A stretch of DNA of 64,000 nucleotides from Hofstenia miamia (Eukaryota > Xenacoelomorpha > Acoela). The position numbers were made by a program, and so were the translations under genes. The DNA lies in contig SCFE01000078.1 in the NCBI GenBank assembly GCA_004352715.1, forward strand, positions 187,124 to 251,123, in the 5' to 3' direction. A model generated the notes under the pieces. The model did no database searches and was not told the DNA's origin. It worked only from the letters and a program-made list of their open reading frames with translations. How positions within the stretch are numbered: position 1 is the stretch's first letter; each line of letters starts with the position of its first letter. Of this stretch, positions 54,656 through 64,000 are shown piece by piece.

Positions 54656-54992
54656 ATGATCAGTGGAAGAGTAGTCATAAAAAATGAAACACCTGATGAA
54701 TTTGAAATAAATCAGGTAGGTGAAATTTTGGGTTTTGATCATCACTATCAAATAGTCAATGGTTTGAACACTGCTAAATATAGTTTTGATATTTTAAATG
54801 GACTGCATAATATTTTAATTTATACTGATATAGTTACTTGTCAACATTATCAGAGTGCTAGCATCCTGTTATTGGATCAAATACCCTTATTCACAGTATA
54901 TAGTGTAAATGATCAGCCATTAATCAATTATGAAAAGACTCATATAATTTATAAACCAACTTCAAAGTTGTTCATCAATAGAATTACAATTA
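54656..54992 (+). CDS. Polinton virion-like protein (penton-like), partial
   Basis: Open frame running into the gap at 54993. ATG 54656 is the first Met; the frame is open back to 54617, and CAACAG at 54630-54635 could be a splice acceptor. Residues: EINQVGEILGFDHHYQIVNG, LNTAKYSFDILNGLHNILIY, TDIVTCQHYQSASILLLDQI and HIIYKPTSKLFINRITI. The order G-F-D, then N....I.(I/V)..DI(V/I), then a Pro/Tyr region and a Y.P.....I..I strand matches my memory of the penton-like (single jelly-roll) proteins of Polintons and adintoviruses in invertebrates. After the gap the frame closes with LTVEQ and a stop at 55549. If correct, this gene is the only recognisable morphogenesis gene of the outer element. Confidence 0.5.
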
Positions 54993-55529
54993 NNNNNNNN
55001 NNNNNNNNNNNNNNNNNNNNNNNNNNNNNNNNNNNNNNNNNNNNNNNNNNNNNNNNNNNNNNNNNNNNNNNNNNNNNNNNNNNNNNNNNNNNNNNNNNNN
55101 NNNNNNNNNNNNNNNNNNNNNNNNNNNNNNNNNNNNNNNNNNNNNNNNNNNNNNNNNNNNNNNNNNNNNNNNNNNNNNNNNNNNNNNNNNNNNNNNNNNN
55201 NNNNNNNNNNNNNNNNNNNNNNNNNNNNNNNNNNNNNNNNNNNNNNNNNNNNNNNNNNNNNNNNNNNNNNNNNNNNNNNNNNNNNNNNNNNNNNNNNNNN
55301 NNNNNNNNNNNNNNNNNNNNNNNNNNNNNNNNNNNNNNNNNNNNNNNNNNNNNNNNNNNNNNNNNNNNNNNNNNNNNNNNNNNNNNNNNNNNNNNNNNNN
55401 NNNNNNNNNNNNNNNNNNNNNNNNNNNNNNNNNNNNNNNNNNNNNNNNNNNNNNNNNNNNNNNNNNNNNNNNNNNNNNNNNNNNNNNNNNNNNNNNNNNN
55501 NNNNNNNNNNNNNNNNNNNNNNNNNNNNN
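54993..55529. other. Assembly gap
   Basis: N run inside the virion-like ORF. Confidence 1.
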
Positions 55530-56033
55530 TTTTGACAGTTGAACAATAGATAAAACCACATAATATTGACATGGTCTATGAAAGTATGTAAGTTTATACA
55601 TAGAGCAGATTAATGGAATTTTACATTGATGAAAGAACTACCCATAAAGATTTCAAACTTTTTGGTAAGCTATTTTTATAATTAAATCTCAGATATTGTT
55701 TTTGATTCTTAACACTTTTTGCAATATGATCTCTAGTTAGTTTTACAGATATTTCTTTTAAAACGTAATCCATTTTATTTTAATAAATTGCTGCAAATTT
55801 ACTGTCCAATGTTAAATTAATTATATACTTTATCATAAATAGAAACGTCATTTGTTTGTTAATAAACATTTTTAATTGATTTTGTTTAAAGTTTTAATAT
55901 TCATGTGTTTTTGATTGTGAATGTCATCTTGTTTTTAATAACAACTTGTTTATTAACCATTAATTTAGATATGACCATGTGAAATTCATAATGCATTTGT
56001 TTCCTACAGAATTCTCTCAATGATAAACTAACA

Positions 56034-56716
56034 CAATAGACAAATTTAATAGTAAGATATATATGATCATTATAAGCAAAGTGTAGAATAAATTACATTT
56101 TTGTCTTGTCTTAACCACGTATGTGGGTTTTACCATGTACATTTATTAAATATTAGAAATTGTGAGTTTTTGCATAAACTAGTTCCAAAAAATTATTTTG
56201 CTTTATTACTGAAATAAGCCCTTATGCTTTTAATGAGTATTATTATCTTTCTGATTCAAACATTTGTTATTAAATTTTACTAAATAAAACATTTATGTAA
56301 AATAAATATTTAAACTAAATTAATTTGGTATTTCCAATGTCATGTATGTTAATAAAAAAAATACATAAACTAAATTAATGTGATATTTCCAATGTCATGT
56401 ATGTTAATAAGGACCAGTATTTAAAATGAAACATGTAAACTAAGTAAGGTCATATAAATAAGTAAGTCATGCACATTAACAAAAAGCAAATAATACATGT
56501 AAACTAAGTTAGTCCATGCAAATACGCAAGTAAAAATATTGGCTACATTTTATACAATAAACAAATGTGTTTGCCAACAAATATTATAACAAAAGAGAAT
56601 ATGTTCCAATGACGTCAAAGATACACTAACGACCAAAGTATACAATTTCATCACAGACATCCCCGCCATGGTCAAAGGTCAATTTATGCCACCTTGTTGC
56701 CACGAATATAACTACT
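56034..56716 (-). repeat. Outer Polinton right terminal inverted repeat
   Basis: About 683 bp, the uninterrupted version of the left repeat (38272-38735 plus 39406-39913). It carries the GACATCCCCGCCATGGTCAA block, TGACGTCA near 56610, and the ~65-bp degenerate units. Ends CGAATATAACTACT. Confidence 0.9.
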
Positions 56717-56722
56717 CTAGCT
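56717..56722 (+). repeat. Outer Polinton target-site duplication, right (CTAGCT)
   Basis: Identical to 38266-38271. Confidence 0.85.
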
Positions 56723-58580
56723 ACAAAATGAGTATTTTCATTTCATGCTTTTATATTAAAGAGGTATGGTTATTGTTGATTTTTACCAATTATGCATTTA
56801 AATTTTAGGTTTTATTCAGCACTTACAAATTGTGCAGCAATGCAAAAACTTATTAAATTTTTTATTTTCAATCAATAATTAACGTTATAGCATCTTTAGG
56901 TGTTTTTGTTTCTTATTATGCTAAGTAACATGGTGTTAAATAATAGTTGTCTAAGCCAATTAATCTTAATTTAACAGATCAAATTCATGTATTATCATGG
57001 AGCCATAATCAAGTTCTATTTCTAATATTTTATCATGGTTTAATATTTTTTCTCCCCTTATGCTTGTATTTTAACAAAATATTTAGCCCCAACGTATTTA
57101 CATTTCATTTTTTAACTAATAATTGACCTTGTAGAGCTCCTCATGTCATATAGCATAGGAGATATTTTGTTTGTATTGTGATTTCATGGTTGTGGTTACA
57201 TAACACTAATTTCTCTCTGTTCAAACTGAATTTGAAATAAATCAATGTAAAAGCTTACAAATAGTTGGTTGATTTTGTAAATATCACATTCACTGTTTTA
57301 AGACTAGCAATGAAATATTTTATCAAATGAGTAAATATTACAAGGATGCAAATGTGTTTAATTGTATTGGCTTTCTCAAGTTTTGACGTGTTTTATCCAG
57401 ATTAGTTAATCAGTGTGCATAAACTCTGTGTTTTTTACAATGGAACTAATAATTTAGTGGACTGCTATGGAGATGATGAGATGGTTTCACTTTAGTAATT
57501 TGTCATTAATCCTGACACCCATTTTGGTGATTAAATGCTAGCTAGAACCAAGTGATATTTGCATGGAATAAAAGAATTTACCAAATTCGTGTGTTAGAGA
57601 TAGTTGAAAAGCAAGATGAACTGGGCTAATTATTTCAAGGGAATCTATATGCAAATAACCAGGTATATCATATGCGTTTCTATATTTTATTTTCACTGTC
57701 TATATATGTTGTTGTATTATTTCTCTTTCCATCAAACACGTTTTTGCTTTAATGATCGTATATACATTGATTTATTGAGTGTTTATTTTAATCAAAAGTG
57801 TCTAATTTTCTATTGTATTTATATGTAATCATTTTTTTAATTTCTCATTTTTAAGTAACAACTAAATTTTACATATTGAATTATTAGCTGTTCTAGAATT
57901 CAAATTATTTGTAAATTTTTGGCTATTGATTAATACAAAATATTAACATATAGGTCTATGTGTTTACAAGTGTATATTTTTAGAAAAGAAGAGCATAGCA
58001 TGGAATTGTGAGTAATGCACACAAGCACTTAAAACCCCAAAAAGCAGATAAAACTGGAAAAGATGTGTAAGTCAACAAAAGATGTAACAATTGACAAATG
58101 TGTACACACCGAAAATGCATATAAACCACAGAGAAATGCAGAGAGAAGATAAAAAGTAAAACTAATATAATATTGCTAATGTATATTGCAAGCATGTATG
58201 TGTATAAATCCTCTTAATAACATTGCATGTATAATTTTTAGGAAATGAAATTGGGTCTTTATGCATAAACCATTTTTAATTTTTCCTAAAACAAATTTCT
58301 GTTTATTGTGTATTACATCTGTAATGTCAAGTTTAATGAAATATTTCTCGTTTTTGTATTTGGATATTAGCAAAACAAATTAAAATTAGAGTTTTACAAT
58401 GGAAAAATAGCAGCATATTTGTAAATCAAAATATAACCCTTTGTGTGTAGTGTATGGATTTCCAAAAAAATGAATTTCTTAATTTTGTACATGGGTTAGT
58501 TGATAGAAATGCATGGAATTAAAGAAATTTAATCATTCCTCAGCAATGTGTTATCATAAATGCAGTGTAAACCCATGATT
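56723..58580. other. Right flank of outer Polinton, no recognised gene
   Basis: AT-rich DNA that would be continuous with 38271 before the outer insertion. Short frames at 57604-57828 and 57980-58195 lack motifs. Probably interior of the older Polinton remnant. Confidence 0.4.
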
Positions 58581-58584
58581 AGTT

Positions 58585-59099
58585 AGCTAACAATGTCATG
58601 TATATCAAGAAAACAATAGTGGGCCACTATAAAAACTAAAAAACAAACGTGCATGTAAACTAATTACTAGCAATGTCACATATATTAGCAAAAACATGGG
58701 TGCATGTAAAGTAAATAAATGTGCAAACTAAATTAATGTGTGGTGTAGTATCTCCAATTATTCAGCTAACAATGTCATGTATATTAATAAAAAAACAAGT
58801 ATGTTAAGTAGAATAAAACATGCAAACTAAATTAGGCCACATAAAATAAGTAAGTCACTAGTAAAAGTATATGAATCAATAACTATCAATGTCACATATA
58901 TTAACAAAAAACAAATGTGCACATGTAATAAAGTAAAATAAAACATGCAAACTAAATTGGCCACATAAATTACTAAGTATATGACTAAATGTGACATCAC
59001 TACAACCCCCCCGGTAATATCCATGGGCCAGCAGATGCCAAAGGTCCTCTCTAGACCAATCAGAAAAAAGTGGAACCTCCTTCTACCCCCTTTACTACT
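58585..59099 (-). repeat. Terminal-repeat-like remnant of an older Polinton
   Basis: Contains five or more degenerate units of the type seen in the outer terminal repeats: AATGTCA(T/C)(G/A)TATATTA, CAAATGTGCA(C)ATGTAA and AAACTAAATTAATGTG or AAACTAAATTGGCCACATAA. It then continues into GC-richer sequence (CCATGGGCCAGCAGATGCCA) comparable in position to the CCGCCATGG block, and ends TTTACTACT at 59099, like the ACTACT ends of the other two elements. The following six bases are AAGGGG; no matching left end is in the window. Confidence 0.5.
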
Positions 59100-61556
59100 A
59101 AGGGGCATTTGGGTGAGTAAAAACTATAAAATGCACTATTTGTTTGGGAAAGCACAATGTAGTCAATTAGTGGGCTCCTTGATAATGTGATTCTAGTTGG
59201 AAATGTTGCATTAGTTAACTTTAAGTTGAACACAGTTAAAAGTAGGTCAACTTTGCACTGCTCATTAGTGTTAAAAGATTTTAGGTTCCTGTCTGCAAGC
59301 AGTAGTAAATCTTTCTTTCAGAACAAGCTAAAAATAATTCCTTGTCTAATTGCTCAATAAATTGATTAGTGAATTTCTTGTTTGACCAATAAGACAATTA
59401 ACAACTACTATTTAATTGAGAATTTTTTATTGGATTAATAATTTCTACCCATAGACTTTCAAAATAACTCATAATATTATTGCTTTATTTTGGTTTAAAT
59501 GACTTTGATATTAGAAATAGAACTCTACCACATTTTGTTTTACCTAATGAATTACTGGATAATCTGTCTTTTCTAAATACTGTATATGTTTCATTATTAA
59601 AAGATCACATGCTATCAAGATCGTCAATTTTTATCCAAGTTTCCGAAATAGCAAATTATCATTATTTTTAAATCTTGAAATTAATTGTTTATATTCAACA
59701 TTTTTACTGCTAAGATTTTGATAGTAGTTAACCGAATTCGTCATTCCATTTAGCTTTCGAAAATAAGATTTGAAAGGTAAAATCTGGTTGGATTTGTATC
59801 AATACCATATACAGCTAATAAAAGGAAATATATAATGGGTTGTTAGTTTCTTTTTTAATTGTAACAATAGCAAAAACTAGATTGATTGAAACAAAATTTT
59901 TTTACTATTGTTATGAATAGATGACTTATGGACATGAAGATAAAATCAGTTGGTAAAAGCAAATTGGATTCACAAGTGTTAAGAGTAGCAATGAGATTTA
60001 TAACGGCAAATAGTAAAATTGTTCATGTGAACATACTAATTTTAATTTTATGGTTATTGTAAGTTCTCTATAGTGTGAGTGCTTGGAAACAAATATATAC
60101 TAATTCACATTTAAAAGTTTCTTAAATGCTGAATTAGGTGGCGTGCAGTGTTAATCAATGATATTTGCTATGTGATGGCGACTTCTGAGTAAGTGACACG
60201 AGGCTGGGGAATGTAATATCATCACCAGGCAAAAGATGTGTATAATAACAAGGCATGATTTAGATACAACACATAACAGATTCCAACACGCGGGGTAATG
60301 TATACTTTCACTCTAACTGTTCTCTTCGTAAATTCTACAACTATAAACGTAACTTTAATTAACACTCCAAAACTAGTTAGCGTAACAATTCCCCACTACT
60401 TGTTTAGGTAGCACTATTGAAAGTAATCACAAGAGGAGAGAGTGATGGGCACACTTGCCCGAAGCTGTATCACAAAGACAGTTCGCAGTTCATCAACGAT
60501 TCAATCCATCCATTTATCCACATCATTACTTCCATCCGTAGGCAACTCAGCTCAATCTCACTGAAAGAGTTTTGTTATGTGTGCCTTACTTATCGTATAA
60601 TAAATCCCAGCCACAAATGGACTTAACTCTCATTCTCAACATGTACATACATATGATAACATATCGCAAACAGACACTAGCTGCTATACAACAGATTAAA
60701 AATAGTTAATAGACAAATAGAACAGCTTCCTACATTTAGTTAAAAGATATATACAATAAGGACTGACGATAACAAAAGGACACTAGCTGCAGACAAAATT
60801 AAAAGGTAACTATAAATTAATGCAGCTTCTAACCTACATATAAATAATATACAATTAATACAGTCAATTATCGGTCAGTTATAAGTCAAACAATTTGGAT
60901 CTAAAACATTAATAGTTAATTACCATATCTAAAGTGGCTATCAGCCTTTTCCAAACTTGTTAGTATATGTAATGCGAATGAACAGTAGCCAGCTAAGCAT
61001 GAATAAAAAACATTCCTATACCTAGTCGTAGCTTAATTGCATGCAATTCTCGAGGCTAACATCTCGTAAAAATCCCTCACAACAGTCCTCGATCGTTACA
61101 CGCAAGAAATGTAAATTAATCAAACCAAGAAGATAAAGTAAACTACTAAGCGTTAATCTTTTATCCAATTTACAGCGCTTCGTTCCTATTTATATAAAAT
61201 TTTATTAAAATATTTACCGATTAAACAAGTACCAGTCGCTAATTGATTTTTTATATCCACGTATTAAAGTTCTGCGTGAACCACGTGGTTAACTAAAATT
61301 AATGCGGACCTTATTGTCAACATATGTTTTGTCAAATTAACTGCGACCAATAATTGCTTTTACAATTTGCCAAATCACTTAATGCTAATTCTATGAAATT
61401 GGCATGAGTTTCTAATTTGAGTTTTACTTTGTTTTTTCTTTCTTCTTTATTTTTTACTATTTCATCAATTTCATAGGATTATGCTACAGGAAGCCATGAT
61501 GACTGACTACAGATTTGAATCTTCGAACTGGAGAAGTCGCTTAGTTTTGAAGTATA
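59100..61556. other. No recognisable gene
   Basis: AT-rich. Short plus-strand frames at 59480-59671 and 60417-60626 lack motifs and splice context. Nothing supported. Confidence 0.5.
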
Positions 61557-61564
61557 GTTGCGTT

Positions 61565-61844
61565 CAGTGTGGAAACCTTGCCTTGATTTTTCGGCTAAAG
61601 CACGGCACAAAATTTTAAAAAAATTTAAACCACGAGTCCGGTTAGTTAACTTGAAAGGCCTCTAAAATTATAATTTTCAATAGTTTAACAAATTGTTCAA
61701 AAACAAAACTTTCGATGATATTAATATGCAAATTAATAGTTTTAGAAAATCAAAATAATAAATATTTTTATGTATAATTTAATATGGGCACGAGCACGGC
61801 CCGAAATTTTCTGTAAAAATGGGCACGTCACAGTTTCAACACTG
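61565..61844. mobile_element. hAT-type MITE
   Basis: 280 bp with inverted ends CAGTGTGGAAAC and GTTTCAACACTG, the CAGTGTT-type termini common in hAT elements. Flanking octamers GTTGCGTT (61557-61564) and GCTGCATT (61845-61852) match at 6 of 8 positions, an aged 8-bp duplication. The interior has CGGCTAAAGCACGGCAC and GGGCACGAGCACGGCCCG words, again hAT-like. Noncoding. Confidence 0.65.
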
Positions 61845-61852
61845 GCTGCATT

Positions 61853-64000
61853 CAATTCATTATATCATGTTTTTTCAATTAATTTCTTAAGTGCTTGGTT
61901 ATTATGTGGGCCCTGTTTCTGAGCTTTATACTTAACTATGGCAAACAGATCTTCCATGGAAATGCAGTACGCACTTTAACCAACCTATTCTGCCCTTTGA
62001 ATGCGGAGTTCTTTTTTCCTTATTTGATCCCGGGCCGATTTATTGCAAGGAGCGTTTTGTCTTGGAATATACCAAAATTTTGGGAAACTTGACTTGTAAA
62101 AGAAGGCACAACTTTTCCAAGAACTTTAAGTTTCAGGATGAATTCATCCACTCACTTGATTCACGAAAACGGAGCCTCCTTACCTCTTTGTAAGAAAACA
62201 GTCCCAAAAGTAACCTGCGTCCATCCTTCAAAGCGGCTCACGTGTAATGGGGTAAGATTTGTTAGTGCTTAGGACAGAAAATTCTCACTTTATCATTAAT
62301 CCTGAATACTGAATACTGCTTTCGTTATTCCATCAAGTTATTTCCTGAAAAAATTATTTTAGGGTCATTCGGTTGTCCAAATCAACATCCTCAATCCTTG
62401 AAAAACTGCCACTAATGGTTTCATTATTGCAATAATACCCGATGATCTTGCCTTTAAAATGAAGTGAAATTCGCCTACTGCTTGGAAGGGATTCTTGCGC
62501 ACATAGTCTGTTAAGCATTCTTTTTGTCATTCAGTTAAGAGTGTCTTTTGCCCTGAACTCTTACCACCTTGGCATAGAATTCAAGTGTGTTTTCCCCGGC
62601 AAGCTTAGGAGACACAAATAATAAGATAATTCACTATAAGCGAACCTCCGTTCACGCAGTTTGATGATATGATCCTTAATAGTTGATTCAACGTCTATAT
62701 TTTTACACCTTGTTGAACTTTCTCAGTCAGTTTAGAAAGCGTTAAAAAACGAAATCGTTAAAATTTTGGTAAGAAAACATTGTATACTTAATTACTTGAG
62801 TCACACTTTATGCATCATATTAAATGTTCGATCTTTCCATGGTGTCAAAAAATAAGCTTTTGTTCATAGGATTGTCGCACTTTTTTTAGAATGGCTCGTC
62901 TGAGACAATTATGAGATGATTCTACATTTCAGTTTTCGAAGGACCTTAAGGACATTCTTTAACACTACTAGATAAATCTTATTCAAATCAGATTAATAAA
63001 AATTAGCACATTAAGATATCCCACATTTTTTTCTGTAAAGCAGAACAGCTTTGAAACTTTCATTAAAGAAACGGATTAAACATTTTCGTTACATGACATT
63101 ATTTTTCGACCAAGTAATTCACCATTATCAGCAAAACTAATTATATATCAGTAAAAGTGTTTTATTCAACATATACATTTTCGCGAAGCTCAATCCAAAA
63201 TAAATATTATCTGAAGCAGAGATTGATATGTGCCGAAGATTAGATCCAAGCTCCGCTCGGTCCAAAAATAGTAGGTCCGTTTCAAATTTAGATTATTGTC
63301 AGAAGGAAATTCTTCACTTTTTCGCTTTTCTTTATCTATGCTTGGTATGTCAGATATTTAATTACAAAATATACATACGGAAATTGGAAAATACTAAATG
63401 GAGATTCAGAATGATATAAGATACTAATGCAAAATAGCAACATACTGTCTATGAATTATATGCCATTCACTGCATTTAGTTGATGCTCGTTCTTTGAAGC
63501 TTCGGCCGATTTCTTTATTCCAACAAAGCCATGGCCAAAGGCAGTTGCCCCCTTATGAAATAAGAAATATAGAAAAGCCTTTTTTAATAGAAAATACGTT
63601 TTGCTTTTTATGGGTAAAGTCATTGAAAGGAAATTATTATTATATTTATTTATAATTCTAGAAAGCCTCCATTATAGAGAACTTTTTTGATTGAGGTCAA
63701 TTGGAATCACGAATGGTATTGTCAATTCACAAGCACAAATTTGACGAAACTGCATGTGCTTGAGCTATTTTGTTCAGGCAAAAGACAACTTAAGTTGTGT
63801 TAAATGTATGTTTTATCCGTTGTTTATTAAAAGAAATAAAAAATAACTTAAATGACCGTAACAGTTTTAATTATTGGCTGCTTTTTTAGTCCCCTCGATA
63901 AAAAAATTCTAACCACATCCTTGATTCCCCAGCCCATGTCCGTCTTTAATGGCCTGAAAATAAGACACAGTAGTTGTGGAAACTGCTTTGTACGTTTCAG
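61853..64000. other. No recognisable gene
   Basis: Less AT-rich than the centre of the window in places, but open frames (for example 61895-62092, 63228-63419) are short and without motifs. No repeat boundaries were identified. Confidence 0.5.

Larger units (their letters stand above)
38272..56716. mobile_element. Outer Polinton/Maverick element
   Basis: The left end AGTAGTTATATTCG is exactly inverted at the right end CGAATATAACTACT; inverted similarity goes on inward for about 680 bp, and the first base outside the AG...CT ends no longer matches in inverted alignment. CTAGCT flanks both sides directly. AG...CT termini, long inverted repeats and 6-bp duplications define Polintons. Length is 18,445 bp, including a second Polinton (39989-52074) and gaps. 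Without the insert and one target copy it is about 6.35 kb, far below the usual 15-20 kb, and only one virion-like ORF is visible, so it is a deleted or nonautonomous element. Confidence 0.85.

Noticed and set aside
56600-56720. TGACGTCA-like word as a CRE promoter element
   Set aside because: A single palindromic octamer in a terminal repeat, present in both ends as part of the element; no evidence of promoter function.
1-64000. CRISPR arrays, tRNA or rRNA genes, bacterial operons
   Set aside because: No regularly spaced short repeats with unique spacers, no cloverleaf or rRNA core sequences were noticed, and splice sites and metazoan element families show this is animal nuclear DNA.

Overview
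This is animal nuclear DNA: AT-rich, intron-containing, interrupted by assembly gaps and dominated by decayed transposable elements. The mix suggests an aquatic or otherwise TE-rich invertebrate: Penelope-like elements with GIY-YIG domains, CR1/Jockey-type LINEs, a Gypsy fragment, Tc1, hAT, piggyBac-type and Harbinger-type pieces, and Polinton/Maverick DNA. I cannot name the species. The only host gene recognised with reasonable confidence is the C-terminal exon of a COMM-domain protein, closest in my judgement to COMMD7, at 20887-21129 (+). A second plausible host exon of unknown identity lies at 16348-16567 (-).

Layout of the left part. 1-6 kb: unrecognised DNA, a candidate small exon (1974-2061), a truncated Gypsy retroelement bracketed by 55-bp direct repeats (3086-4579) and a LINE fragment (4755-5176). 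6-10.3 kb: a MITE, a LINE 3' end (LINE C) and a Penelope-like element (PLE family 1). 11.7-14.6 kb: a diverged tandem duplication carrying a TTAA-flanked piggyBac-like MITE and a Tc1-type relic. 16-20.3 kb: the unknown exon, a hAT transposase relic, and a Tc1 element with another element inserted in its transposase. 22.4-25.7 kb: a LINE (LINE A) carrying two insertions, a PLE (family 2) and a TTA-flanked MITE. 25.7-36.9 kb: LINE B, an unknown broken ORF, a second LINE C plus PLE family 1 pair, LINE B again and LINE A again, with large gaps.

The most interesting part is 36.9-59.1 kb. Terminal inverted repeats and exact 6-bp target duplications show two Polinton/Maverick elements nested in each other. 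The outer one runs 38272-56716, starts AGTAGTTATATTCG and is flanked by CTAGCT on both sides. The inner one runs 39989-52074, starts AGTAGTATACTAGG and is flanked by GTCATT on both sides. The inner element carries a decayed protein-primed DNA polymerase B with an apparent spliced upstream exon, plus three small ORFs that look intact or nearly so. The outer element, without the insert, is only about 6.35 kb and carries a partial ORF resembling a Polinton virion (penton-like) protein. Flanking DNA on both sides looks like remnants of a third, older Polinton: a broken copy of an inner-element ORF at 37477-37980, and a terminal-repeat-like stretch ending ACTACT at 59099.

59.1-64 kb holds no recognisable gene; the one supported feature is a small hAT-type MITE at 61565-61844. 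The window contains no operon, tRNA, rRNA or CRISPR array that I can see. Its genes do not form a host pathway; the functional theme is selfish-element biology: protein-primed replication (Polinton), target-primed reverse transcription (LINE, PLE) and cut-and-paste transposition.
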